Shown piece after piece: positions 22,520 through 35,404 of a stretch of DNA of 64,000 nucleotides. How positions within the stretch are numbered: position 1 is the stretch's first letter; every line of letters starts with the position of its first letter. The translations under genes were made by a program, and so were the position numbers. Source of the DNA: Bettongia penicillata ogilbyi (taxonomy: Eukaryota; Chordata; Mammalia; Diprotodontia; Potoroidae); assembly GCA_023548195.1 (NCBI GenBank), contig JAJHZJ010000061.1, positions 2,830,771 to 2,894,770 of the forward strand. Direction: 5' to 3'. Under the pieces are notes generated by a model. That model was not told the DNA's origin, ran no database searches, and saw only the letters and a program-made list of their open reading frames with translations.

Positions 22520-23765
22520 ACAGACTAAAAGTGAGAAATCAGGGAAAATATGCAAACACAAAAAAGACTGAAATTATCGAATATCTTAGGAGGATTAAAC
22601 TCAAAGATCTTGAGCATAACCAGAAAAACCAACAGGGAAGACATCAACATCAGAAAGAAAGATGGTCTTCAAATCTAGTAAATGAGTTCAGGCACCTACA
22701 AATAAATACTGCAAAACACAGGAAAATAATTCAACACCTGAAGATGGAAAAGATCCTGTAGATTCTGGGGAGAACACGGTACCACACCACATTGTTCCTG
22801 TGTAGTTTAAAATAGGAATGAGAATCGTGAGCACAGAATTTATGTCCTGCACTGAAGGATTAACTGGCAGGATAGCAAACTTGAATACCAAGTAGCAAGT
22901 CTTACCAGAGAAATAAAAGATGGCAAACGATAGGGAATATAAATGCATAAAAGTTAAAGATAATCTTGAAGAGAATTAAAAATCAATAATGTTAAAAGAA
23001 AACATATTCTCCATATAAGCAAAATATACTGAACTTGAAGATAAGATACTCATATACAACTTATATATTACAGGTCTCCCAGAAGAATACAAGTCAAAAA
23101 ATCTGAATGTCATAATACTAGAAAAATAAAAATACCCAGAACTTCTGAACTCAGAAAATAAAGCCTCAATAGCAAGAATTTATTAGCAATTCGATAGCAA
23201 GAAAAAAATCCCAGGCCGCAAATTCCAAGACACACAGTAGTTACACTTAACGATACCACTAGAATAACGACTGTAAAGCACTTACCACAGTACCTGGCAT
23301 ATAGTAAGCATATATAAACATTAGCTTTCATTATTAGTAGCAAAACCAAAAAATTTTACAAATGACCAGGAGAAAGACCTTCAAACAAAAATTAACTGAA
23401 ATTCAAATAACCTAAGAGATTATTCTATACCCACCAGAAATACAGAAGGAAATAGAATAATGTGTTCAAAAGAGCAATAGAGCTCAAGATGAAGCCCAGG
23501 GTGACCAAACCTGAAAATCTGAGTTTAACCATAAATGAAAAAAAGATATGTGTTCAAAAATAAAGAGACATTAAAAACATTCTTGGAAAGAAAACCAGAC
23601 CTAAAGAGATCATTTGCTTCTCATACACCCCAGACAACAGAAATCTAGGAGAGGTAAATAAATACAGCAGCCAAGGACAACAACAGCTACAAAGTGACAG
23701 CGAAGAGATCAATAAGAAACTTCTTTCTAAATCTATACAAAGAGACAGAAGTGAAGGCAGAATTA
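22520..23765 (+). mobile_element. Old L1/HAL1-type ORF1 region
   Basis: Highly decayed sense sequence reading like an old L1 or HAL1 ORF1 and following region: 'acaggtctcccagaagaata' near 23070 corresponds to the conserved ORF1p RNA-binding 'GLPEE' stretch. A-rich codons continue with many stops. A MIR tail interrupts it at about 23240-23340. The exact subfamily is not assignable. Confidence 0.55.
23240..23340 (+). repeat. MIR 3' end
   Basis: Contains 'tgtaaagcacttaccacagt' and 'acctggcatatagtaagcat', then 'ttagctttcattatta', the MIR terminus. Confidence 0.78.
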
Positions 23766-24599
23766 GATAGACAAAATGGTAGAGAAGCAGGCTAGAGCAT
23801 TATGGACTAAACCTGTAGGTACCCTGCCAACAGGTGAATCAGTGTTCTCTGTGTTTAAATTACATGGAAGCATGTGGAAGAGGAGAATATGTGATGTGCC
23901 TTGATCAAGTTGAAGGCTACCAATGAGGGGAAAGTGATTTCTGTGATCTATCAGGAAGAGATAAACTTATGGTGGTTGATGAGAAGGTGGGAGATTTAAA
24001 AGCGAAGGACAAAGAGGAAGGCTTCGTTTTGGTGGTATGAGCAGGTGCCACTGAAGAATACTGTTATGGGTGAAGACAAATGTTCTGTGAACGGAGATGG
24101 GGCCCTTGCACTGGATACTGGTGCTTGGAGAAACCATTCATCCTGATTCAGGAGGACAGAGTGGGATAGTCAGAGTTCCTCTGGGGCAACCTGAGTCTGG
24201 GGGAGTGAGAGGGCATGGACCCAGGGAAAATATTTTGAGGTAAATATGGAAGAAATATGACTAGGGAGAGAATAAAAATCATTGTTTAAATGCATCATTA
24301 AAAGTGTGAGTGTGTGTGGGGAAGGGTGTAGTCTGGCCATGGAGCAGAGTCTTCGTTATTATCATCTGCAGGAATGTGTCTTCTTTGGGAGTCAGGCAAA
24401 GAGGGAAAGAGGGCCAGGAGGCAGAGAGGAAACTACAAAACAGTGCCAAAACTGCTTAAAAGAGAGAGCCCAGAATGAGTACCTCCAAAGTACTGATGCT
24501 ATGAAAAGTATGGAGACCAGAGAGGAAGCAGTTAAGTATAGGAGGCATGAACTAGAGAATGGGGGTCTAGAGTAGACAGAAAAGGAAGAAAAACAGTGA

Positions 24600-25130
24600 A
24601 GAGAGTGAAGGATGAGAAATCCTCTCTGGAAAACATGTAATTTTTAAAAACTAATAAAAAAAGATAGGTTTGAGAGGAAGGAAGTATACTACTTAAATGA
24701 CTGAGAGGAAAAGGAGAGGAAGAATTAAATAGCCAAATAAAAGCAAGTAAGAAAAAAATAATAAGCAAAATTCCAAAAGGAGTAACAAATGACAGGGGAA
24801 GACAAAGGGATAAGAGGAAGAGAGCTGGCTAGAACTGGGCTTAGAAAAAAAGTTGAAACTAAAGAAATTGAAGAGATATATATAATTCTGTATAGTTGAA
24901 GAAGGGGGGGGGAAATCTCTACTTAAAAAAAGAAACAATATCAGAGACAAATGAAGGACAATATAAAACTAATTTTCGTAACTTTAAAAAAAAAGCATGT
25001 TAAACAATCCAATAAAATAAAAAAGAGTGACATATTGGATAAGAAAACAAAAATTCATAATTTGTTGCTTACAAGAAATACATTTAAAGAGCAAAGAGAT
25101 ACAAACAATAAAACTGAGAGGTTTTCTCAT
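24600..25130 (+). mobile_element. Old L1, ORF1-ORF2 junction and start of endonuclease
   Basis: 'acatattggataagaaaaca' followed by 'aatttgttgcttacaagaaa' and 'tacatttaaagagcaaagag' (25030-25100) matches the L1 ORF2 endonuclease region, in which the catalytic Glu follows 'LQE'. Upstream A-rich sequence with G-runs is probably inter-ORF. The flanking region 23766-24599 is unassigned. Confidence 0.55.
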
Positions 25131-25314
25131 CTTGCTTTCAGCTTACAGTCTTCAGGTTACTCATCCTCCTAATCCTCCCTATCCCTATTATTCCACTGGT
25201 TGCCAACTTAAAACCTTAGGATCCCTATGATAACTTGATGTATCAGTCACTATCTCAAGTCTATCAGGTATCTAGCCCAGCTGCTTCTGCAATTTCAGGT
25301 CTCAGAGGCAACTA

Positions 25315-25560
25315 TCTGGTGCAGCTGGACCTAAAGTCAGAAGACGTGAATTCAAATTTGGTCTTAGATACATACTAGCTGTGTGATCCTAAGGAAGTCA
25401 CTTAACCTCTGTTTGCTTCAGTTTAATCATCATAATAGCACCTACCTCCAAAAGTTCTAAGAATCAACATTTGTTGTGAGATAGTATCGGTAAAGTACTT
25501 AGCACAGTGCCTAGCACACAGTAAGTATAAGTGTTAGCTATTATTATTTAAAATAATATT
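25315..25560 (+). repeat. MIR SINE, nearly full length
   Basis: In order: head ('gacctaaagtcagaagacgt'), core ('actagctgtgtgatcctaag'), 'gaagtcacttaacctctgtt', and tail ('aaagtacttagcacagtgcc', 'tagctattattatt'). Confidence 0.9.
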
Positions 25561-26720
25561 AAATTCATGATGGGTTTTCTAAGTTAAAATTTTAACTTCC
25601 ATTTATAATATGGTCACTAAGGAACTAATTGTACCCTGAAACTCTATTTTACTTTAAATTTTGTTTAAATGAATTAAAAGGATTAAGTGAGCTATGTTTG
25701 TACTTTACATCACATATCATCTTTCAATCTTCAAAGCTACATGCATACTAAAAAACATAAAACCTTAAACTGATTTAAATGTTATATGAATTTTTACAGT
25801 TGCCGGTAATCATTTGTAAGTGAAAGGTTTTCATTAAAACCTATTTTAAAATATAAAACACTGTTACAAATATCATCTGAAAGAATAAAAAGTTTTATTC
25901 CTGACTTTATAAATATTTAGTAAAATCAACATCTATATATCATGTTTCTAATATAGTAAGTCTGTATCCACATACACTGCTTTATTAGTTATATGAACTT
26001 ATCAAATCTACACAGAACTGTTTAATTATCTCAAAAGCATGATTCTAAGGGTACAAACAAAATGGAATTAAAGTGAGCCAGCTGGTACTATGCAAAAGTC
26101 ACTATTATTTTTCTCTTTAGTGTCATTATACCGCAATGTCATTTGAGATAGTCAATGACTAAAATAACACAAAAGCTTGTGGGATACCAGAAACCCTTTT
26201 GTTAGTGCTTAATAAGTACAATGGGAGGGCAGCTGACAGTAGAAGCAGGTGGGTATGGTACTAATAACAGCAGGCAATGAATGTAGATTTGAACACTGAT
26301 ATCATAGCATTCATAGACACCAGGAGGTGAGAATATTTTTTTAAAGTCTTAGAACAGTTCTCAAAGGTAGAAAAAAGTTGTTAGACAAAATTTTTATAAC
26401 TCTTAATACCCTAGAAATAACAGAAAACTGTCATTTAGATTCACAATATTTTAAAATCATATTGTACTTACAGACATTTATAAACATCAAAATGTTTTGA
26501 AATATCCTGTTGTGATTCCAGTGAAATAAAACAAAATGTTTACTATTCCATTCCTATTGTTATTAATAAAAAAAGCAGAAACAGTAAAAGAGATAAACAA
26601 AGGTCACAATGTAGTGAAGGTACAGAATTGCAGAGCTAAAAAGTCAGAAAACAATGAGCCCAAATTCCTCATTTTAGAGATGAAAAAACTGATCCAAAGA
26701 AAAGTTGGTGAAATGCAAAG
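25561..26720. other. Unassigned AT-rich sequence
   Basis: No gene or repeat family recognised in about 1.1 kb. A 63-codon frame at 26536-26727 has no known signature. Confidence 0.5.
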
Positions 26721-26724
26721 AATT

Positions 26725-26900
26725 TAATTTGAGTTGGAGGACCTGGGGTTCTAATCTTGGTTGACTATATGAGGTCATGGGCAAGTCCCACTTAATTTCA
26801 TCATTTCTTACTTAATTTCCACATCTTTAAAATGAGAGAGTTGAATTAGATGACCTTGAAACTCTAATCTAATCCCTTCCAGCTCTAATTTAAAATTCTA
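26725..26900 (+). repeat. MIR-related SINE
   Basis: Contains 'ggaggacctggggttctaat', 'gaggtcatgggcaagtccca' and the 3' 'gaattagatgaccttgaaac' region typical of MIR/MIR3-type elements. Sequence at 26901-27530 is unassigned. Confidence 0.75.
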
Positions 26901-27534
26901 AGTAATTTGAAGTAACAACTAGTTAGTTACAGAACTGAGATCAAAACAAAGATTCAGCCAACTCAGTTACTTAAATAATCTCTGACACTTTACAAAGAGG
27001 ACATAAAAGATGATTTTCACAGGATCAGAAATTTTTCACTTTGTTCTTCCATGTTTCCATTTTACCCTAATCTATTTCTACTTTGGACTAATTGTTACAA
27101 CAGAAAACTCAGAAGAGGAAAAAGGTCTATGAAAAAAGATCCTCTCTGCCAATATCAACCTCATTTTTCTTCACATTGCCTTTTCTCCACTGACTCAAAT
27201 CCCTTAATCCAAGTGCTTCTAGATATTCTTAACGTGAACATCACCACTGATAAGCACTCAATATGAAGGGATGATAGAAAACTAGGGAAATACCATGGCA
27301 TACAGGAATATGGATACTTTACAAAGAAATGAATGGCTATTTGATGACACTGACATTTCTGTGCAATTATTTTACATTTATGATATATCACTTTGTTTTG
27401 CAACTCATGGGTAATGTTTCTCTAAGTATCATTTTTAGTCCATCCCAATGAATAGAGAAAACTGGAGAGATTATACTACTTGGATGACTAGACTCAAAGA
27501 GTAGTTATTAATAACTTAATGTCAACATGGCACA

Positions 27535-28395
27535 GGTCTCCATGCTGCTTTGCCCTATGCTTGCCCTGCACTTTTTAGCATTTTTGTCAATGACTTAGGA
27601 AAAGATATTTGGTTGCTCATCAAATTTACAAATGAAACTAAACATGGGAAGATGGTTAACACACTGAATGATAGGATCCAAAAAGAATCTTGGCAGGTTA
27701 GAGCATTGGCCTGAAGTCAATAAAAGGAAACTAAATAAGGAGAAATATAAGTTCTTACAGTTGGGTACAAGAATATTCAACATCACAATACAAAATGGGG
27801 AAAGTATGGTTAGGGAGTGGTTGTTTTGAAAAAGATCTGAAAAATATGGGAAAGCCACAAAAGCAAATGTAATCTTGAACTGCATTAAGAGATCCAAGTT
27901 CTCAATTAAGAGAGGAATATGAAGACTATAATCTGACCTCATCAGATTTCATGGATAGTATTACATCTTATTAGGGTACTATGTCTCACTGGTTATGAGA
28001 ACCACAAGTAAAATAAGGGCACCAATAAGATGGAGCGTGCCTAAGAGAAAAAAAGAGCCTTGACCCCTATGTCATATGAGAATCATTAACTGAAGGAATT
28101 GGGAATGTTTATCCTGGAGAAAAGAAGATTCAGGGGAAATATGCTATCAGTCTTCAAATATTTAATGGAGTGTCATGTGGAACAAGGAACTCGCTCTGTT
28201 TGACCCCAAAGGACAGAACCAGGAGAAATTTATAGGAGTTGCAAAGAAGTCAGTTTAGGCTTAGTGTCAGGAAAAATGTGTAACAGTTCAAACTGTCCAA
28301 AAGTGGAATGGGCTACTTTGAGAAAATGAGTATATGGGTTGGAGTAGATGTCTACTGAGGTTCCTTTTAATTCTCAAATTCTATTATTTTGTAAT
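27535..28395 (+). mobile_element. CR1-clade (L3-like) LINE 3' fragment
   Basis: The sequence follows the end of a CR1-type ORF2 and its short 3' region: 'gttaacacactgaatgatag' near 27656, 'tcctggagaaaagaagattc' near 28113, 'aactgtccaaaagtggaatg' near 28291, and a terminal 'cttttaattctcaaattcta'. CR1 elements end without poly(A), as here. Reading frames are broken. It is about as decayed as the antisense copy at 61670-62215. Confidence 0.8.
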
Positions 28396-28989
28396 TAATG
28401 CTACGGAAAACAAACACCAAGGCCAGGAGGGGAAGGCTGACAAACAAAACAACTAAATAATTGTTGGTAATTAAGGTTATATGCTAAGTGCTGTGAAAGC
28501 AAGAGGGAAAGTTATGGGCCAGGTACATGTATGACAAGTCGGAAAGTGGTCATCATATCCATGCTCCTAAAATCTCTAAATGGTACTTTCTGAGGTATTA
28601 TTATTGCTAACCGAAATTCCCTACATAAAGCAAAGTGCATGATATATTTCCTTGTTACACGGATAAAAGTGGGTAAGGGATAAACAAAAAAGCAGTCTAC
28701 ATTGATGATACTCAAGATACTGACATCACCCCATAAGCCCTTCATTTTCAAAGTACATTTGGAGAACTGCAGAATAACAAAATCCCTCCTTCAACTTTTA
28801 TTTATGTTTTATGAGTTCATCAAAAGAAGCCACAACTAATTTCACTCTGTAAAGAGGAAGTTGGTTTCACTGAGTTTATATGTATCAAGCTTATTCTAGT
28901 ACATTCCCTCTGTTGAATAGCTCCAATTTTACATCTGGTTTGTATATTGTTGTCTGCATGTTTTCTTATCCAGTTGGACTCTTGATCTG
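28396..28989. other. Unassigned sequence
   Basis: No family or gene recognised. The 79-codon minus-strand frame (28512-28751) looks like chance. Confidence 0.45.
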
Positions 28990-30280
28990 ACAGAAACTGC
29001 TGAGGAAATTGTAAATCAGCCTGGCAAACACTAGGCTTAGACCAAGACCTAACACCACACTCTACAGTACATTCTAGTAAGGGCAGATGACCTTATTAAA
29101 TAAGAAGAGAAACTGATCATGTACATCTCACAGCCATGAGGAAGGGAAGTATTATTAACCAAACGAGATAGAGGCAATTACACAAGAAACAATAGATAAC
29201 TCTGATTTCCTGAAACTGAAAAGCTTCTTCATAAACAATATTAATGTACTGGGTTAATAAGGAAAGTGGTTGAATAGGGAAAAAATCTTTCTTTCATATG
29301 TACCTGTTTATGTTTATATGAATGCCTACACACATATGTTCATACATATGATTTTATATATGTGTGTGTATGAGACTATTAAGCCATTCCTCAAGAGATG
29401 AATGTTCAAAGGATATAAAAAAACAGATAATCAAAAAGAGCTTCAAAGTATTCACAGCCACACGAAAAAATGCCCCAAATAACAGAGAAATAAAAGTCAA
29501 AACAACTCTGCAATTCAACTGACACCCTGAAAATTGACAAAAATGATAAAAAAAAAAAAAAGGCAATAGTCAACGGTGGAGGGGATATGGGAAGATAACC
29601 ATACTAATTCATTGTTGGTGGAGCTGTAAAATGGTACAACCATTTTATTTTGTAATTATGCAAATGACTAAAATGTCTATACTCTTTGAACCTAAGACTA
29701 TAACACTAGGCTTATACTTCAAGGAAGTCAGTGAAAAGAAAAAATTGCCCAAATACTTTAAAATATTTATAAGCAGCACTTTTTAATGACAGATAAGAAC
29801 TGGAAACAAAGTAGATACCTATAAACTGGGGAATGGCTAATCAAATCGAAGTATATGGATGCAATGGAATATGATATGATGTGTGTGATGAATACAGAGA
29901 AGCATCTATACAAACTGATGCAAACTGAAGTTAGCAGAGAAAAGAAAACAATATACACAGTGACTACAACAATATAAACAGAAGACCACACCAAAAAAAT
30001 TAAAAATTAATGTAACAAAATTATAAAGATTAAGTGGGACTCAAATGAAGAGATATGACAAGACAATTCCAACCTACCCCTTAGAGGAAGTGGGAGGTCA
30101 ACATTGTCACACGTTTTCAGTCTTTCTCAATATACTGATCACTGCAGACTCTTTCTCTTCCCCTCAAAAAAATATATTATTTGTCAAATGGTATGGTTCT
30201 CAGAGAGAGGCAAGGATATACTGAATACCATGATAATGTAAGAAATGGAAAATACCAATAAAAAACTGAAAAGAAAAAAT
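28990..30280 (+). mobile_element. L1 LINE, ORF2 C-terminus and 3' UTR
   Basis: 'aaactgctgaggaaattgta' at 28997 and 'ttaaccaaacgagatagagg' at 29155 match the ORF2 C-terminus. 'gttggtggagctgtaaaatg' at 29614 and 'ataaactggggaatggctaa' at 29821 mark the 3' UTR. More diverged than the L1 at 10464-11610 and without open frames. Confidence 0.82.
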
Positions 30281-31984
30281 CCAACTACATCCTGCTCTTC
30301 ATATTTTTATGTAGATAGTCTGCCCTTGCCTATAGACTACAAATTGCCATGGAAAAAAGACTTTTTTTTTCTCTCAGTGGTGCCAATTTAAACAGGAACA
30401 GATGTCAGGCTACTGATTTAGAAAACCATATATTTATATTATCTATATTGTATTATATTTTTATTTATTTTGTTAAACATTTTCCAATCACTGTATATGA
30501 TTGGCAGTGACTTTTTTACAACTCTGTCCTACACAACCTAATATTTTGTAACATATACTGTAGGCATTCAATAAACACTGGTGATTTTTTTTTGTTTCAA
30601 TCAAATTAATTTAAACCTTTATATATTGTGTCCAATTGGCAAGTATTATGAAAGACATTGTTTTGAGGATTTTTCACAATATGGTTCCCTTATCATGTGA
30701 TTATCGTAAGATAGTAGTATATGTATACATACTAGTATATGTATACACACACACTTATTCTTCTAACCTCCATTAGCAGGTTCGTTCTCCATCAGGCACC
30801 TGCTTTGTCACCCCTCCAGGTTTTAAAGGTAGCCCTTATGGGTTGAGGGATAATTTCTCATGTGACAGCTCACCAGGCCCTCACCAATGTATGTCCCCCA
30901 ATGATTATCAATTGATATCAGTCAGCCACATAATTAACTTTTAGAAAGAGGAAATTCCCTAGGTAATATAATAAGAACAGTAGATAGAAAACTTTTCCTC
31001 AAAGGTCTATGATGCATTCTTTCACCAGTACATACAGAGTCAAGGGGCAAATGGGTTTAAATTTGAAGACGTGACAAAGGGATAACTCGAGTCCTATAAG
31101 TCCTCAAGATGGTAGGTATGGAATAGCTTCTGGTTTCCTTGCACATTTTGAAGGTGTCTTTCTTCAAAGTATCTAGCTTATCCTTAATCTCTTATTGCAA
31201 GCCATCACAATCAGTTACACTGTTCCCAGGACACTGTTAGGATACCAATGAGAAGCTCCAAATCCTTAAACTCTCCAAAGTCCACAAAGTTCCCCTCTGG
31301 TTGGGGGAGAGGATAGACAAGACTAAGACACTCTCAATCCAAAGAATTCCTTTTGAGGAGCTTGCTGTAAAGCTTCTGCAACCAAGTTACTGGACTTAAC
31401 CAAGTTTGAATGTATAATTACAAACTGGTTTTCTGGCTTTATAAAGGGCAAGTCTTCTAAACAAAACCCAAATATACTCCCAGCTGCACTTAGTTAAAAT
31501 GTCTTTAATTGATAATTCAATAGAGGCCTTCTCCCTTGGTCACAATTTGTTTGACTCAATGGGAAGTGTTCTCACCTGACAAAGGCAATCTGTCAGTTAC
31601 TTTAAAGAGCTATGAGGGAGTGGAGTGATTTATTAGTCAAATCAATTGATCCCCACCTTTATACCAGCAAGAAAATAAGAGTAAATGCTCTCAGTACCAA
31701 TCTTTAATTCCTTCCCCCACTAGTTTATTTTTATTTTCTACCTCCATTCATCCAATAAATGATTTGCACTAAAAGTGTAGCTTTACCTGAAGATCTAACT
31801 AATAAATTTCAAGAAATTATTTAGTATCCATTCTCTATTCATTCTTAAAATGTATGGTCAATTTACTTTAAAAGAACAAGTATTAATAAATTAGAAGTTG
31901 GATTTTACTTCTAACACATAACAAATCCTATTTAAAGAGCATGGAAATAAATTTTAGAAAATGGCTTAGGAAACTAAGCTAAAC
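30281..31984. other. Unassigned 1.7-kb stretch, possibly an unrecognised repeat
   Basis: No ORF of note. 30750-31690 has more even base composition than its surroundings and the look of an LTR or retroviral leader, but I see no TG...CA ends or poly(A) signal that settle this. Short direct repeats of 'tagtatatgtataca' occur near 30716 and 30733. Confidence 0.4.
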
Positions 31985-32490
31985 AACTGGGGTATTACAT
32001 TTTACAAATCATTCAATAAGTAGATAGTGTTTACTATAGACCAGACACTGCACTAAATATCAAGAAAAAGTTGAGTCCTTGTCCTCAAAAAGCTTATATA
32101 TGCTAATAAGGAAGCAACATGTATATAAGTAAGTATATATAAGCTAAATGTAGAAAATATGCTAAATACTATACATATTTATTTATATTGTTTCTATATC
32201 TAAGTATATCTATATCTATCTATATAACATATATATGCTAAATATAGAAAATTAGAAAGGGAGGTGCTAGTAACTGTGGGAAAGGCCTCTTAAAGGAAGC
32301 AGAGGTTAATTGAATCTTGAAGGATTTTAAGGGATCTTGGAGGATTAGAATCTTGAAGTATTCTATGAGTAAAAGTGAGCAGAGTACATTTTAGGAATTT
32401 GAGACAGCCAGTGAAAGTAGGACAGTATAGCTGGTCCAATGAGTGTATGGAGGGTAGTAACATGAACAAAGAAGGCTAGGAAGGCATCAG
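31985..32490 (-). mobile_element. L2 LINE (antisense), first half of an interrupted copy
   Basis: Reverse complement of the L2 3' end and upstream part: 'ccagacactgcactaaatat' near 32041 and 'gagacagccagtgaaagtag' near 32401. It stops at 'gattgtaaaatgc' near 32490 and resumes at about 33585 with 'gctttaaatgctaaacaaag', the next part of L2. An AT-rich patch with TATC units lies at 32170-32240. Confidence 0.78.
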
Positions 32491-32919
32491 ATTGTAAAAT
32501 GCTCCATTCTTTTAAAAATTACAATTTTATTGCAACTTTTTGTTTTCGCAAGCTTACTTCATGCACTTCACCTTATTGAGTTTCAAAGATACTGTATTTT
32601 TTTAACAAATTGAAAGTTTGTGGCAGCTCTTCATCAAGTCTTCAAGACTATCTGTACCATTTTTCTAACAACCTATGCTCACATCCTCACTCTGTGTCAC
32701 GCTTTGGTAATTCTCACAATATTTCAACTTTTTTCATCATATTACATATAATGGTGATCTGTGATCAGTGGTCTTTCATGTTACAATTGTAATTGTTTTG
32801 GGGCACCACAAACTGCACCCACATAAAACAGCAAACTTAATTGATAAATACTGTGTGTTCTAAGTGCTTCACTGACTAGCCATTCCCCAGTCAATATTCC
32901 TCTCTTATACAGAAGTGCA
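32491..32919 (+). mobile_element. Tigger (pogo/mariner-type) DNA transposon, 5' non-coding part
   Basis: Matches the 5' region of Tigger elements: 'aaattgaaagtttgtggcag' near 32608, 'gtgtcacgctttggtaattc' near 32694, 'tgttttggggcaccacaaac' near 32795, and 'ttaattgataaatactgtgt' near 32838. The transposase gene is absent because the copy ends at the G run. It sits inside an older L2. Confidence 0.75.
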
Positions 32920-32943
32920 GGGGGGGGGGGGGGGGGGGGGGGG
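32920..32943. repeat. (G)24 homopolymer
   Basis: 24 consecutive G at the junction between the Tigger piece and the antisense L1. Capable of G-quadruplex formation. No mobile element here explains it, and a sequencing or assembly artefact is possible. Confidence 0.95.
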
Positions 32944-33584
32944 TATGGACATCTTCTCATATTTTTTCTTTGAGACTATGCTTCTTCTTTGTAATTTTGT
33001 AGCATACACTTCTGATTACTTTGTGGTCACTGTCAATAGATTTACATTGTTGTAGTCATTATCAATATTGTTTTCTTTGCTCTGCTTACTTCACTCTTCC
33101 AACAGTTCATTTAAATTCTTCCATGCTTCTCTGCACATTCATTATTTCACTGTAATATTCCTTCATATTTATGTACCATAATTTGTTTAACCATTCCCCA
33201 ATCTATAGGCATCAAGTTTGTTTCCAGTTCTTTACTACTAAAGACAGTGCTGTAATATTGTTGTATAAGGGGACTTTTTTTTCTCAGTGACCTCCTCAGT
33301 GGAACCTCCAGGTCAATTGCATAATTCCAAACTGCTTTCCAAAATGGCTGAACTGACTCATAGCTCTACCAACAATGCACTGCTGTGTCTAATTTTCAAC
33401 AATCACTATTCTCGTTTTTATCTTTGCCAATTTGCTGAGTATAAGGTAAGACCTTAGAATTGTTTTGATTTTCATTTCTCTTAGTGGTTCAGAGCATTCC
33501 TTCATATAGTTTCATAGTTTGCAATTATTTCTTTGAAAACTGCTAATATCCTTTGACCACATTTCTTCTGGGAAGAGCAATAAG
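32944..33584 (-). mobile_element. L1 LINE 3' region (antisense)
   Basis: The plus strand is the reverse complement of the L1 3' UTR and end of ORF2: 'ttgtttaaccattccccaat' near 33183, 'gtttgtttccagttctttac' near 33208, and 'ctctaccaacaatgcactgc' near 33364. No coding capacity. Confidence 0.85.
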
Positions 33585-33760
33585 AGCAATTTAAAGCAAA
33601 GTGCTTTAAATGCTAAACAAAGAGTTATATTTGAACCAAGAGGTAACAGAGGGCCATGGGAGCTTGTAAGAAGGAGAGGTGACCAGACAAATCAGTACTT
33701 TTATCAAAGCACTTTAGCATCTGTGAGGTGGGTAAACTGGAGTAATGGATTCATATAATG
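33585..33760 (-). mobile_element. L2 LINE (antisense), second half of the interrupted copy
   Basis: Continues the L2 of 31985-32490: 'gctttaaatgctaaacaaag' then a stretch related to 12908-13024. The two halves date the Tigger and L1 insertions as younger than this L2. Sequence from 33761 to 34279 is unassigned. Confidence 0.65.
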
Positions 33761-34279
33761 AATAATCCCTTGTTTTAGGCATTTCTATAATCAATAAAGC
33801 TACCCCACAATCCAATTTTAAATCTGAGTGGTACACAAAACAAGACAATTTTAATCTGAATAATGGTTTATATTAAAACATCTAGATGCTATAGAGAAGA
33901 AGCACTAAACCTAAATGGTAAGAGCAAGTCCCTTCCTTGTTTTGGAAATTGTATTTTAAAGTTCTCACGGTTAAAATATCAGTTTATCGATACTGAAAAG
34001 TCTAATGTGGAAACTTTCAGAAGGATTCTATTATATTGATCACCCCATTATCTGAATGAAAAATCATGAAAGAAAACCTGAGCAAGTGGGAGAAAATAGT
34101 AATCTGGGTGTGAGGGTGAGAGTAGGAAGGTAGGGAGAGAGACTAGTCAAACACTCAAAGAATTTAAGCATAAGACTATAAAAATTCCTCAGAGAAGCAA
34201 AGAAACTAAGCTTGCCTCTCCCTGCCCCAAAAGACACAATATCTCTGGTCACTTAATACACTTTTCATGCCCCTGAAAT

Positions 34280-35395
34280 ACTAGGAAGGATTAGGTCCTT
34301 GGTCTTTACTTTCACTTCCAAACTTTCTTTCTGATATCATTCAGCAATCATTCCTTTAAGGTTCATGGTTCCATCCATCTGTATGTCACCCTATACAGAT
34401 CCTGATTATTGTTATCTAAATCACATTCAGCTTAGTCTTCCTCTCTACCCCAATCCTTCCCCCTTACTTAGGGATTTCAATACATACTAAAATACATGCA
34501 AACACTATGGACTCTTAGTTAATCAATGTTCTCAAATGCCATGATTTGAACCTTACCTCTAGCTCTGCTCCACTTTTATTTCCTTGGTATCTCACTACCA
34601 AATATAACTTTAGCCTACATGATCCAGAACCCCTTTTAAACCAATCTTTTGTACTTCCTTCTACCTCTTCCTCCACCTCTCTTCTCCTAACCCTTCATCC
34701 TCATCCCCCTATTGTTCCATTCCTTTCTGCTTTCCCAATCCATGAGGTGTAGTCTGGTCTCCCTTTGCTCCTTTCCTAATCTTGATCCTATTGGTTAATC
34801 AAATCAACTTTAACTAGTCCTCTACTCTTAAATCCTACACCTCCTTATCTAAAAACTCTTAACTCATCACAACTCCATCTCCCCATGTACCTTCTCTACT
34901 CTTATTCCTAATTCCAAGGAATTCTACTGGAAGAAATCACAAACCACAATTTTGACCTAGTCAGCTAGATCCACTATAAATTTATGCTATCTTATCTCAG
35001 CTGGGACCTGTTTCTCTACCTATCAATCTCCCCATAGGGTTTGTTCCAAACCTTTTCTTCCCAAGCTTCCAACAATCCCCACCCCCACCTTCTCCTCAGA
35101 GAAAGAACCACAACTCCTACTTTATTAAGAAAATAGAGATCATCCTTCAGGATCAACTTGTTCTGCCAATTCCAAACCTCAAATTCCCATCATACTTGAT
35201 TGTCTCCTTTGTTTCAGTCAGAATATGTGTCCTTTATCCTTATTCTTAACCAAATTAAACTTTTTACATATGTCCTTGATCTCATCCTTTCTTATCTACT
35301 CTGGGAGTTTGTTCTTTTGATCATCCTCCCAAATCCTCCCATTCAAATTTTCAACCTATCCACTGATTTCTTTCCTGCTTCCTAAAACGTTTGGT
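34280..35395 (+). mobile_element. L2 LINE, ORF2 interior (endonuclease to linker)
   Basis: Pyrimidine-rich sense L2. The endonuclease 'GDFNIH'-like motif appears as 'tagggatttcaatacatac' near 34470, followed by stretches reading 'CHDLNLTSSSAPLLF'. Open pieces at 34546-34752 and 35200-35385 are remnants of this ORF and not separate genes. Stops and indels occur throughout. Confidence 0.65.
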
Positions 35396-35404
35396 TCTCC
35401 CTCA

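Noticed and set aside
24282..24575. 97-codon open frame, Glu/Arg-rich
   Set aside because: It begins at an arbitrary start, follows purine-rich repeat-like sequence, shows no domain and continues into A-rich L1-type sequence. Probably chance.
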